The notes beneath the pieces were generated by a model. It was not told the DNA's origin and made no database searches. It saw only the letters and a list, made by a program, of their open reading frames with translations. From an uncultured Porphyromonas sp. (GTDB lineage Bacteria; Bacteroidota; Bacteroidia; Bacteroidales; Porphyromonadaceae), in the NCBI GenBank assembly GCA_900539765.1, contig UQDF01000055.1, positions 1 to 13,133 on the forward strand: a stretch of DNA of 13,133 nt. Direction: 5' to 3'. The position numbers were made by a program, and so were the translations under genes. This document shows positions 6,424 to 13,133 of this stretch, piece after piece (the stretch's first letter is position 1; each line of letters opens with the position of its first letter).

Positions 6424-8253
6424 ATGAACCGAGACGAAATCAAAGCTATCCTCCCAACCATCCCGCAAGACCCAGGATGCTATCAGTACCGTAATAAGAA
6501 CGGGACGATCATCTATGTGGGCAAGGCGAAGAATCTGCGCAATCGCATCTCCTCTTACTTCAATAATTCGCCAAAAGATCCGAAGACAACGAGACTGGTC
6601 AACGAAATTCGCCAGCTAGAGTACTTCGTGGTCAACACCGAGGCGGAAGCTTTGGTCTTAGAAAACAACCTGATCAAGACCCACCTGCCGAAGTACAACA
6701 TATTACTCAAGGACGACAAGTCTTACCCACGCATTGTCATCACGAGCGAGCCGTTTCCACGCATCTTCGCCACAAGAAAGGAGGAGGGCAAAGGAGACTA
6801 CTACGGTCCCTACCCTAACGTAGCAATGGCGCACACGGTAATCGATCTAATTCATCGAGTCCTTCAGCTGCGTTCGTGCCGTTACGCTTTGACCCCAGAG
6901 GTGGTGCGGGAGCGACGAGTGGATCTTTGTTTGCAATATCATATTAAGAAGTGCGGCGGTCCCTGCCAAGGGTTGGTCTCGGCGGAGGAATATGCCCATG
7001 CTGTGCAACTAGCCCGACGTATCCTCAAGGGAGAGATAAACATCCTCATAGAGGAGGAGGTGGAGGAGATGAATCGTATGAGCGAGCGTCTGGAGTTCGA
7101 GCGAGCCGAGCAGCACCGTCAGAACATTGAGACACTGCGTCGCTACTCAGGCAAGCATGTTGTCGCACCAAACATTCGCGAGGCAGATGTCTTTGCCTAC
7201 GATGAGGACGACGTCAATGGTTTCGTCTGTATGATGCAGGTACGCCACGGGGCGGTCGTCCTGGCGCACAACTTAACTTTCAAGAAGACGGTCGACTCCT
7301 CAAGAAGCGATCTGCTCTCTTACCTGATAGAGGAACTAAGACAGCGGTTCGGCAGCACAGCTCGTGAGGTGATCCTGGCGGAGCCTGGCGAATGGGAGAG
7401 CGACAGCTATCGGATCACGGTGCCACAGCGTGGCGAAAAGAAACGACTCCTCGAACTGGCTCAGCTCAACGTCTCACGCTACCGCTGGGACTGCTACAAG
7501 CGTCAGGAGAAGCTCAACCCCGAGCAACGTGCCACACGTCTCCTCACTACGATGAAGAAGGATCTCGGCATCGATCGCCTACCCCGCCACATGGAGTGCT
7601 TTGACAACTCAAACATACAAGGCACCAATCCCGTGGCTGCATGCGTGGTCTTTAAGAATGGTAAGCCGGCGAAGAAGGAGTACCGAAAGTTTCATGTGAA
7701 AACAGTCGTCGGGGCTGATGACTATCGGACGATGCGTGAGATCATCTACCGGCGCTATCGCCGTGTGCTGGACGAGGGGCTGTCACTCCCCGACCTGATC
7801 ATCATAGATGGTGGCAAAGGACAGCTGCACGCCGCCTGCGAGACACTCAAAGAGCTAGGCATCTACGACAAAGTGTGCGTCTTCGGTCTTGCGGAGCGCT
7901 TCGAAGAGCTCTATCGTCCAGGCGAGTCGGAGCCTTTGGTCTTGGATCGTCGGTCGGAAACGCTCAAGGTGATCTGTCATATACGTGACGAGGCGCACCG
8001 CTTTGGTATCACCTTTCACAGAGATAGTCGCTCGAAGCAGCAGACGAAGAGCATCCTCGACGAGATCCCTGGCATTGGAGTACGCAGCAAGGAGACTTTG
8101 CTGCAAGCCTTCAAGACGCCCCAGCGAGTTGTCAAGGCTAGCCGTGCCGAACTGATCGCAACCCTCGGCACGAGCAAGGGAAACAAGCTCTACAATCACC
8201 TACACCCCGATGAAGCTACGCTACATTCCGACGAAACTACAGAAACAACCTAG
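6424..8253 (+). CDS. uvrC: UvrABC system protein C, excinuclease subunit C
   Basis: A 609-residue nuclease that makes both incisions around DNA lesions once UvrB is loaded, in nucleotide excision repair. Domain order is complete. The N-terminal GIY-YIG nuclease has GCY at 18-20, YVG at 31-33 and a likely metal-binding Glu80 in LVLENNLIK. A cysteine-containing segment follows (CLQYHIKKCGGPC). The UvrB-interacting UVR region is at about 200-240. The RNase H-like nuclease has Asp394 (ECFDNSN) and Asp462 (IIIDGGKGQ). A helix-hairpin-helix region starts near 545 (LDEIPGIG). The length is typical of the family. It lies 27 bases after mnmG and 12 bases before dtd, so co-transcription is likely. In some Bacteroidales I recall an apt gene between mnmG and uvrC; none is present here. 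Confidence 0.97.
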   Translation: MNRDEIKAILPTIPQDPGCYQYRNKNGTIIYVGKAKNLRNRISSYFNNSPKDPKTTRLVNEIRQLEYFVVNTEAEALVLENNLIKTHLPKYNILLKDDKSYPRIVITSEPFPRIFATRKEEGKGDYYGPYPNVAMAHTVIDLIHRVLQLRSCRYALTPEVVRERRVDLCLQYHIKKCGGPCQGLVSAEEYAHAVQLARRILKGEINILIEEEVEEMNRMSERLEFERAEQHRQNIETLRRYSGKHVVAPNIREADVFAYDEDDVNGFVCMMQVRHGAVVLAHNLTFKKTVDSSRSDLLSYLIEELRQRFGSTAREVILAEPGEWESDSYRITVPQRGEKKRLLELAQLNVSRYRWDCYKRQEKLNPEQRATRLLTTMKKDLGIDRLPRHMECFDNSNIQGTNPVAACVVFKNGKPAKKEYRKFHVKTVVGADDYRTMREIIYRRYRRVLDEGLSLPDLIIIDGGKGQLHAACETLKELGIYDKVCVFGLAERFEELYRPGESEPLVLDRRSETLKVICHIRDEAHRFGITFHRDSRSKQQTKSILDEIPGIGVRSKETLLQAFKTPQRVVKASRAELIATLGTSKGNKLYNHLHPDEATLHSDETTETT

Positions 8254-8265
8254 AGAAGAAACAGT

Positions 8266-8718
8266 ATGAAAGCACTTTTACAGCGAGTCACCCACGCCTC
8301 TGTGTCAATCGACAGCAACTGCGTCGGGAGCATTCGGCAAGGCATCGTCCTCCTCCTCGGCATCGGCTACGAAGATGGTCCCGAGCAGATCGAGAAGCTC
8401 TGCCAGAAGGTGTGCAAGCTACGCATCTTCGACGATGAGGAGGGCGTGATGAACCGTTCGCTACTAGACATTGGTGGTGAAGCTCTTGTCGTAAGCCAGT
8501 TTACACTCATGGCAAACTGTCGCAAAGGCAACCGTCCGAGCTATATCGAGGCTGCTAAAGGTGAAGTTTCGGAGCCACTCTACGAGCAGTTTGTCGCTAA
8601 GATGCGTCTCATTATGGGCTCAGATTCAATTAAAACCGGTAAATTTGGAGCCGATATGCAGGTAGAGATACATAATGACGGCCCTGTGACCATAATCCTA
8701 GACACCGACACGCTCTAA
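8266..8718 (+). CDS. dtd: D-aminoacyl-tRNA deacylase
   Basis: A 150-residue enzyme that hydrolyses D-amino acids (and glycine misattached to tRNA-Ala) from tRNA, preventing their use in translation. It is a cytoplasmic homodimer. Both family signatures are present: SQFTL at 77-81 and the cross-subunit Gly-cisPro motif NDGPVT at 137-142, plus GKFGADMQV just before it. The start MKALLQRV is the usual N terminus, and the length matches the family. It begins 12 bases after uvrC and overlaps the next gene by one base (TAATG), which suggests translational coupling. Confidence 0.97.
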   Translation: MKALLQRVTHASVSIDSNCVGSIRQGIVLLLGIGYEDGPEQIEKLCQKVCKLRIFDDEEGVMNRSLLDIGGEALVVSQFTLMANCRKGNRPSYIEAAKGEVSEPLYEQFVAKMRLIMGSDSIKTGKFGADMQVEIHNDGPVTIILDTDTL

Positions 8719-9092
8719 TGGACGTTACATACAAAGCAAAAGAGACAACGCTAGACGAGCTTCAGCAGTTGGTCGACGAATGGATACACACCTACGGCGT
8801 ACGCTATTTCGACCCGCTGACCAATATGGCGATCCTGACGGAGGAGACGGGTGAGGTGGCACGTGTTATGGCACGGCTCTATGGTGAGCAGAGTGCCAAA
8901 GCGTCCGATCATCTCGACCTTGCAGACGAGCTGGCAGACCTGCTCTGGGTACTCACCTGCATTGCCAACCAGTGCGGAGTCAACCTACAGGAGGCACTTG
9001 AGAAGAACCTCCAGAAGAAGACAAAACGCGACGCAACCCGACACCTAAACAACGACAAGCTACGCTCTAAGCAAGCAGATACAACAGAATAA
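8718..9092 (+). CDS. MazG-like nucleotide pyrophosphohydrolase
   Basis: A 124-residue all-alpha NTP pyrophosphatase-type protein. Such enzymes convert (d)NTPs, often damaged or non-canonical ones, to monophosphates and pyrophosphate. The metal-binding signature is present: EExxE at Glu42, Glu43 and Glu46 (TEETGEV) and ExxD at Glu71 and Asp74 (DELADLLW). It is a single MazG domain, far shorter than the two-domain E. coli MazG. The tail from about residue 98 is basic and low in complexity. The ATG overlaps the dtd stop by one base, and deoC starts 24 bases after its stop. The substrate cannot be inferred beyond the family level, although the neighbours uvrC and deoC suggest nucleotide-pool care. 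Confidence 0.88.
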   Translation: MDVTYKAKETTLDELQQLVDEWIHTYGVRYFDPLTNMAILTEETGEVARVMARLYGEQSAKASDHLDLADELADLLWVLTCIANQCGVNLQEALEKNLQKKTKRDATRHLNNDKLRSKQADTTE

Positions 9093-9116
9093 TAAACCAT
9101 CAAACAATAGAAACTG

Positions 9117-9983
9117 ATGCATCAGATAGATAAATACCATAAAGCGATCTCGCTCTACGAACCGATCGAGGGAGATGTTACCACCAAGGTACAAGAGATC
9201 ATCGACAAGCACTATAAGGAGTGCTACAAACCAGAGGTCCTCAAGCTACTCTACAGCTGTATCGACCTAACCACGCTGATGGGTGGTGATACCGACGAGA
9301 GCGTCACCAAGATGGTCGCTGGCGTCAACGACTTCGAGACCAACCACCCCGACATACCCAACGTAGCCGCCATCTGCGTCTATCCCGCTCTGGTGCCTAC
9401 GGTCAAGGCTACGCTCACCTGTCCCGATGTACGCATCGCTTCGGTAGCAGCAGGCTTTCCTGCCAGTCAGACCTTCCCGGAGATCAAAGTCGCTGAGGTC
9501 TCTATGGCTGTCGCCGAGGGAGCCAACGAAGTAGACGTTGTCCTCAACCTAAACCGCTTCCTATCAGAGGACTACGACGGCGTATGCACCGAGATCGAGG
9601 AGCTCAAGGACGCAGCACGTGGAGCGCACCTCAAGGTGATCATCGAGTCTGGTCTGCTCGCTGACCCACGTCAGATACAGATCGCCTCGATCCTGTCGCT
9701 CTACTCAGGCGCTGACTTCATCAAGACCTCCACAGGCAAGGAGTATCCAGGAGCTTCACTCGAGGCCGCTTACGTTATGTGCCAGACGCTGCGCAAGTAT
9801 TACGAGCTACACGGCGAGCGTCGAGGCTTCAAGGCCAGCGGTGGTGTCCGCACACCAGAGGATGTGGTCAAGTATTACTGCATCGTCAAGGAGCTCCTTG
9901 GCGAGGAGTGGCTCACCCCAGAGCTCTTCCGTCTAGGAGCTAGCAGTCTTGGCAAGAACCTCCTCAAGGCGATCGAGGGATAA
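9117..9983 (+). CDS. deoC: Deoxyribose-phosphate aldolase
   Basis: A 288-residue class I aldolase that splits 2-deoxyribose-5-phosphate into glyceraldehyde-3-phosphate and acetaldehyde, the last step of deoxynucleoside breakdown. The Schiff-base lysine is Lys203 in GADFIKTSTGK. The second conserved lysine is Lys239 in GFKASGGVRT, and the catalytic Asp140 lies in EVDVVLN. SVAAGFP at 109-115 is also typical. It is about 30 residues longer than the E. coli enzyme, mainly at the N terminus. It is the last gene of the mnmG operon, and a strong intrinsic terminator begins within about 15 bases of its stop. Confidence 0.96.
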   Translation: MHQIDKYHKAISLYEPIEGDVTTKVQEIIDKHYKECYKPEVLKLLYSCIDLTTLMGGDTDESVTKMVAGVNDFETNHPDIPNVAAICVYPALVPTVKATLTCPDVRIASVAAGFPASQTFPEIKVAEVSMAVAEGANEVDVVLNLNRFLSEDYDGVCTEIEELKDAARGAHLKVIIESGLLADPRQIQIASILSLYSGADFIKTSTGKEYPGASLEAAYVMCQTLRKYYELHGERRGFKASGGVRTPEDVVKYYCIVKELLGEEWLTPELFRLGASSLGKNLLKAIEG

Positions 9984-9996
9984 GAGACAACTTAGG

Positions 9997-10045
9997 AGGC
10001 TATGCCCCGCCACACGGATCAAAGTGGAGAGGGGCATAGCTTTTT
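9997..10045 (+). terminator. Rho-independent terminator after deoC
   Basis: GCTATGCCCC (9999-10008) pairs perfectly with GGGGCATAGC (10031-10040). The stem can extend by an A-T and a G-T pair, and TTTTT follows at 10041-10045. The loop holds a smaller stem (CCAC 10010-10013 with GTGG 10024-10027). This ends the mnmG-to-deoC operon. Confidence 0.85.
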
Positions 10046-10080
10046 GTCAAATTTCCTCACCGCAAAGCCCAAGAGAGCGC

Positions 10081-10113
10081 GAAAAGAGCCAAACAGCCCG
10101 AAACGAGCCAAAA
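10081..10113 (+). repeat. Imperfect 19-base-spaced purine-rich repeat
   Basis: GAAAAGAGCCAAAC (10081-10094) recurs as GAAACGAGCCAAAA (10100-10113), with 12 of 14 bases identical. It lies in the leader of the DegT-like gene, where no TAnnTTTG box is visible between the deoC terminator and the ATG. It may be an A-rich translation enhancer region or chance. Confidence 0.3.
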
Positions 10114-10129
10114 AGAGAAACTACATAAG

Positions 10130-11284
10130 ATGCCTCCAATATCGACCGAACAGCTTAACTATCAAGGCGTTTACCCCTCACAAGAGGCCATTAAAGCGCA
10201 AATTCCTGACGATTTTCTGACCGACTCGGGACTTTGTACGGGATTTGAGCAAGCATTGCGCCGTTTGTTGGGGGTCGAGCGCACGATCCATCTGACCTCT
10301 TCGCCACAAGTAGCACTTACCGCAGCACTGCGTATGTTGCAGCTGCGAGAGGGCGAGTCTGTCTTCGTACCAGCTTACTGGCGTAAGGAGTATATCCATA
10401 GTCTGCTGGCGATGCGGTTGCGTCCGATCTTTGTCGAGGTCACCTCCTTCAATATGGCGATGGACCCGCTCCTCCTCAGCAAGCATCTCGAGCGTATGGT
10501 CAATGCTGGCACTCCCCTACCCCGTGCCATCATCGTGGCGCACGCTCACGGCATCCCCGCCAATATGGAGCTCCTCTGCTCCGTGGCGCAACGGTACAAT
10601 ATGACCATCATCGAGGACTGCTCGCAGGCACTCGGGAGTTCTATCGACGAGCGAGCATGTGGTACCTGGGGGCAACTCTCCTTCTTCTCCTTCTCCACAG
10701 GCGAGATCATACAGGCTGGCACAGCTGGCGCACTCAGTTGGTCCGAAAATCGCAGCCTCTCGCTCGACGCACCTTATCACAGTTGGAGTGCTCAGGAGAA
10801 GCTCTCCATCGAAGCCTGGCTGCGTCCCTATCCGCTAGCGCCTCTGCAGGCAGCTGTCTTACTTCCTCAGCTAGCGCAACTCAAAGAGGTCGTAGAGAAA
10901 AAGCGTCTTATGGCTAAGCTCTACCGCAAGTACCTCACGCAAGCTTTCGGTCTCCGCTATCTCAGTTGGCCAGAAGACGCACCGCACAGCTATCGTCCTA
11001 ATTATAGTAGTCAGCCGATACATATCGAGCCCACGATGCTTCACTTCTCTCGTCACGAGCTCGGGCGAGCCCTGCAGGAGGAGCAGTTCGTTCCGCTCCT
11101 ACCGCCACTAGAGAGTCTCAGCGAGCTCCCCGCACTCCACGCCTACAGCAGTGTGGTCAGCGGTGTAGCGCAGAGTATGGCTCCCGATCTGCTCTACCTG
11201 CCCAACGATAGTATGCTGACAGGCGCCCGCACCTTAGCGGTTGTCGAGGTCATCCGTCAGCTCGTTTACAAGTACAATAGCTAA
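10130..11284 (+). CDS. DegT/DnrJ/EryC1/StrS-fold protein lacking the PLP lysine
   Basis: A 384-residue protein with the fold and length of the DegT/DnrJ/EryC1/StrS PLP aminotransferases, which usually act on nucleotide sugars or antibiotic sugars. Family landmarks are visible: the large-domain start (TSSPQVALTAAL, 56-67), FVPAYW (79-84), RPIFVEV (98-104), the Asp163 motif IIEDCSQALGS (160-170) that normally contacts the PLP ring nitrogen, and FFSFSTGE (185-192). In active members the last position is the Schiff-base Lys (FSFxxxK); here residue 192 is Glu, codon GAG at 10703. The protein may therefore be inactive, regulatory, or use altered chemistry, as ColD does with His. The C-terminal domain looks intact (APDLLYLPNDSMLT). 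The ATG follows an A-rich leader, and prfC starts 10 bases after the stop. No sugar-biosynthesis genes are nearby, so the substrate is unknown. Confidence 0.8.
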   Translation: MPPISTEQLNYQGVYPSQEAIKAQIPDDFLTDSGLCTGFEQALRRLLGVERTIHLTSSPQVALTAALRMLQLREGESVFVPAYWRKEYIHSLLAMRLRPIFVEVTSFNMAMDPLLLSKHLERMVNAGTPLPRAIIVAHAHGIPANMELLCSVAQRYNMTIIEDCSQALGSSIDERACGTWGQLSFFSFSTGEIIQAGTAGALSWSENRSLSLDAPYHSWSAQEKLSIEAWLRPYPLAPLQAAVLLPQLAQLKEVVEKKRLMAKLYRKYLTQAFGLRYLSWPEDAPHSYRPNYSSQPIHIEPTMLHFSRHELGRALQEEQFVPLLPPLESLSELPALHAYSSVVSGVAQSMAPDLLYLPNDSMLTGARTLAVVEVIRQLVYKYNS

Positions 11285-11294
11285 TCATCTTACG

Positions 11295-12881
11295 ATGTCC
11301 ACCCCTTTAGAAAAAGAAATACGTAGTCGTCGCACCTTTGCCGTCATAGCGCACCCAGATGCGGGTAAAACAACCCTCACCGAGAAGCTCCTCCTCTACG
11401 GAGGCGCCATCCACGTAGCTGGAGCCGTCAAGAGCAACAAGATCAAGAAGAGCGCCACCAGTGACTTTATGGAGATAGAGCGTCAGCGTGGTATCTCCGT
11501 AGCAACCAGCGTCATGGGCTTCAACTATAAGGACTACAAGATCAACATCCTCGACACGCCAGGTCACCAAGACTTCGCCGAAGACACCTACCGCACACTC
11601 ACCGCCGTGGATAGCGTCATCATCGTCATAGACCACGCCAAGGGTGTCGAGCAGCAGACGCGTCGCCTTATGGAGGTGTGCCGTATGCGCCATACGCCCG
11701 TCATCGTCTTCATCAACAAGCTCGACCGCGAGGGACTAGACCCCTTCGACCTGCTCGACGAGGTAGAGCGAGAGCTAGGCGTCGTGACCACACCGATGGT
11801 TTGGCCCATAGGCATGGGCGACCGCTTCAAGGGCGTGTACAACATCTTCGACCACGAGCTCAACCTCTTTACTCCCAATAAGCAGCATGTCGTCGAGGAT
11901 CTCCACCATATCGAGAGCCTCGACTCGCCCGACCTCGTCCAGCATATCGGAGCCGCGGCTGCTGAGCGACTCGCTGAGGAGGTCGAGATGGTCGAGGGCG
12001 TCTACCCTACATTCGACCACGACGCTTATCTCGCAGGCGAGCAGGCACCCGTCTTCTTCGGCTCAGCACTCAATACCTTTGGCGTACGCGAGCTGCTAGA
12101 CACCTTCGTACGTATCGCACCCTCGCCACAGCCCGTACAGGCCGAGGAGAGAGAGGTAAGTCCTTACGAAGAGAGTTTCACCGGCTTCGTCTTCAAGATC
12201 CATGCCAATATGGATCCCAACCACCGCAGCTGTATCGCCTTCGTCAAGGTCTGCTCAGGACGCTTCGAGCGCAACGTCTACTACCACCACACACGGCTCG
12301 ACAAGCAGGTGCGCTTCTCCTCCCCTACCGCTTTTATGGCCAATAAGAAAGAGGTCATCGACGATGCCTATGCGGGCGACATCGTAGGACTCCCCGACAC
12401 TGGTCTATTTCGTATCGGCGACACCATCACGTCAGGCGAAATGCTCCACTTCAAGGGGCTGCCCAGCTTTAGTCCTGAGCTCTTTAAGTATATCGAGAAT
12501 GCTGATCCGATGAAGCAGAAGCAGCTCATCAAGGGTACCGACCAACTGATGGGCGAAGGTGTGGCACAGCTCTTTGTCAATCAGTTCAACGGCAGACGCA
12601 TCATCGGTACTGTCGGTCAGTTGCAGTTTGAGGTGATTCAGTATCGCCTGCTTCATGAATATGGCGCCGAGTGTCGCTGGGAGCCGCTGCATCTCTACAA
12701 AGCGTGCTGGATCGAGAGCGACGATGCCGAGGAGCTGGCCAACTTCAAGCGCCGCAAAGCTCAGTATATGGCACTAGACCACGCTGGCCGCGACGTCTAC
12801 CTCGCAGAGAGTAGCTACATCTTGCAGATGGCTCAGCAAGACTTCCCGCACATCCGCTTCCACTTCACCAGCGAGTTCTAA
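11295..12881 (+). CDS. prfC: Peptide chain release factor 3 (RF3)
   Basis: A 528-residue GTPase that removes RF1 or RF2 from the ribosome after peptide release. It acts in the cytoplasm on 70S ribosomes. The G motifs are clear: AHPDAGKTT (19-27), RGISVATS in the switch region (65-72), DTPGHQDF (87-94) and NKLD (141-144). The characteristic RF3 segments SNKIKKSATSDFMEIERQ and the C-terminal FKRRKAQYMALD are present, and the length equals the usual RF3. I chose the ATG at 11295, 10 bases after the upstream stop, because translation there begins just before the conserved EIRSRRTFAVIAHPDAGK. The in-frame ATG at 11241 lies inside the upstream gene and adds an unconserved 18-residue stretch. It is probably co-transcribed with the DegT-like gene. 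Confidence 0.96.
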   Translation: MSTPLEKEIRSRRTFAVIAHPDAGKTTLTEKLLLYGGAIHVAGAVKSNKIKKSATSDFMEIERQRGISVATSVMGFNYKDYKINILDTPGHQDFAEDTYRTLTAVDSVIIVIDHAKGVEQQTRRLMEVCRMRHTPVIVFINKLDREGLDPFDLLDEVERELGVVTTPMVWPIGMGDRFKGVYNIFDHELNLFTPNKQHVVEDLHHIESLDSPDLVQHIGAAAAERLAEEVEMVEGVYPTFDHDAYLAGEQAPVFFGSALNTFGVRELLDTFVRIAPSPQPVQAEEREVSPYEESFTGFVFKIHANMDPNHRSCIAFVKVCSGRFERNVYYHHTRLDKQVRFSSPTAFMANKKEVIDDAYAGDIVGLPDTGLFRIGDTITSGEMLHFKGLPSFSPELFKYIENADPMKQKQLIKGTDQLMGEGVAQLFVNQFNGRRIIGTVGQLQFEVIQYRLLHEYGAECRWEPLHLYKACWIESDDAEELANFKRRKAQYMALDHAGRDVYLAESSYILQMAQQDFPHIRFHFTSEF

Positions 12882-12918
12882 CGCATCTCTGCTCGCAACC
12901 TGCTACCCAATCAGGATC

Positions 12919-12941
12919 AAAAAAGGTCTCGTTCATAGACC
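12919..12941 (-). terminator. Possible minus-strand intrinsic terminator
   Basis: On the minus strand GGTCT and AGACC form a 5-bp stem around a 7-base loop, followed by six T residues (AAAAAA at 12919-12924 on the plus strand). The stem is short but correctly placed before the T-run. It would stop a leftward transcript before it enters prfC antisense. Confidence 0.45.
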
Positions 12942-12957
12942 AGGCAAAGGTACTATC

Positions 12958-13020
12958 GCAGGCTACAGACTTATGTTGAGTTCGGCACTCTGGTGCACCC
13001 AACATTCGTCTGTAGCCTGC
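12958..13020. repeat. Long compound inverted repeat / hairpin
   Basis: GCAGGCTACAGAC (12958-12970) pairs perfectly with GTCTGTAGCCTGC (13008-13020). Inside it, ATGTTG (12973-12978) pairs with CAACAT (13000-13005), and GCAC (12985-12988) pairs with GTGC (12993-12996) around TCTG. The result is one 63-base arm with three stacked stems. It may end prfC transcription on the plus strand, although no T-run follows, or be the core of a minus-strand structured RNA. Confidence 0.6.
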
Positions 13021-13111
13021 AAACGTCTCAACAAGTTCTATATTTCGCAAATCTCACGAGTGACCTTTTGTAAGAACGGCGCACATTCCAGTGTCAAGTG
13101 CAACACACTTA

Positions 13112-13119
13112 CAAATGTA
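13112..13119 (-). promoter_or_regulatory. Minus-strand -7 box (TACATTTG) near the window edge
   Basis: CAAATGTA on the plus strand reads TACATTTG on the minus strand, fitting TAnnTTTG. The -33 region would lie outside the window. Transcription would run leftwards from about 13106 through the structured region towards the T-run at 12924-12919. Confidence 0.4.
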
Positions 13120-13133
13120 GGAAAAAAACTTCA

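Larger units (their letters stand above)
12882..13133. other. Structured intergenic region at the right edge
   Basis: There are 252 bases with no convincing coding frame. They hold a terminator-like hairpin with T6 on the minus strand, a large multi-part hairpin, a further stem region (GTTCT 13035-13039 with AGAAC 13073-13077, enclosing TCAC/GTGA at 13054-13063), a short AAGTG/CACTT dyad (13096-13110), and a minus-strand -7 box. Together they could form a small minus-strand RNA gene of roughly 185 bases, or serve as 3' structures for flanking transcripts. Confidence 0.5.

Noticed and set aside
10002..10220. Open frame of 72 codons after deoC
   Set aside because: It runs through the deoC terminator and an A-rich leader and then overlaps the DegT-like gene in another frame. 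The composition (KPKRARKEPNSPKRAKKR) reflects repeat DNA.
11241..11294. In-frame upstream start for RF3 giving 546 residues
   Set aside because: The extra 18 residues lie inside the upstream gene and look unconserved. The ATG at 11295 gives the normal RF3 length and N terminus.
12945..12952. Minus-strand TACCTTTG as a promoter
   Set aside because: It is followed within a few bases by the terminator-like stem and T6, so any transcript would be tiny. It is probably coincidental.
12865..13050. Minus-strand open frame of 61 codons at the right end
   Set aside because: It spans the large inverted repeat and the prfC 3' end and has no recognisable family features. It is better explained by RNA structure.
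1..13133. Mobile elements, CRISPR arrays, tRNA or rRNA genes
   Set aside because: I found no transposase, integrase, regularly spaced repeats or cloverleaf sequence. The repeats present are short and promoter-linked, or encode LRR units.

Overview
The window looks like chromosomal DNA of a Bacteroidota member, most likely Porphyromonas or a close relative. The evidence is a C-terminal type IX secretion (T9SS) sorting domain on a surface protein, Bacteroidota-type -7 promoter boxes (TAnnTTTG) in place of E. coli-like promoters, little Shine-Dalgarno signal, a secreted GH29 fucosidase, and base composition that looks roughly balanced by eye. The genus is inferred from gene style and was not checked by a search.

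Layout. Positions 1-229 are mostly intergenic and hold a -7 box with short direct repeats. A secreted leucine-rich-repeat protein of 886 residues follows (230-2890, +). It converges on a secreted GH29 alpha-L-fucosidase (3054-4352, -), with a perfect 17-bp hairpin between them. A divergent promoter region (4353-4518) separates the fucosidase from a compact + strand operon: mnmG (tRNA wobble uridine modification), uvrC (nucleotide excision repair), dtd (D-aminoacyl-tRNA deacylase), a MazG-like nucleotide pyrophosphohydrolase, and deoC (deoxyribose-phosphate aldolase). The operon ends at a strong intrinsic terminator (about 9997-10045). A second + strand pair follows: a DegT/DnrJ/EryC1/StrS-fold protein whose PLP lysine position is Glu, and prfC (release factor 3). 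The last 252 bases hold no convincing gene but are rich in inverted repeats and may carry a small RNA on the minus strand.

How the genes fit together. The five-gene operon joins translation quality control (MnmG, Dtd) with DNA and nucleotide housekeeping (UvrC, MazG-like, DeoC). RF3 just beyond adds another translation factor. The fucosidase and the LRR protein are separate envelope or secreted functions, for host-glycan trimming and probably for adhesion or protein binding.

The most notable signals are a near-perfect parS centromere palindrome filling the 27-base mnmG-uvrC gap, the Lys-to-Glu change in the DegT-like protein, the two-module architecture of the LRR protein with a regular 21-residue repeat, a repeat shared by two promoter regions, and the structured right-hand end. 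I saw no complete multi-gene system that looks new. Most of the genes are ordinary core genes.
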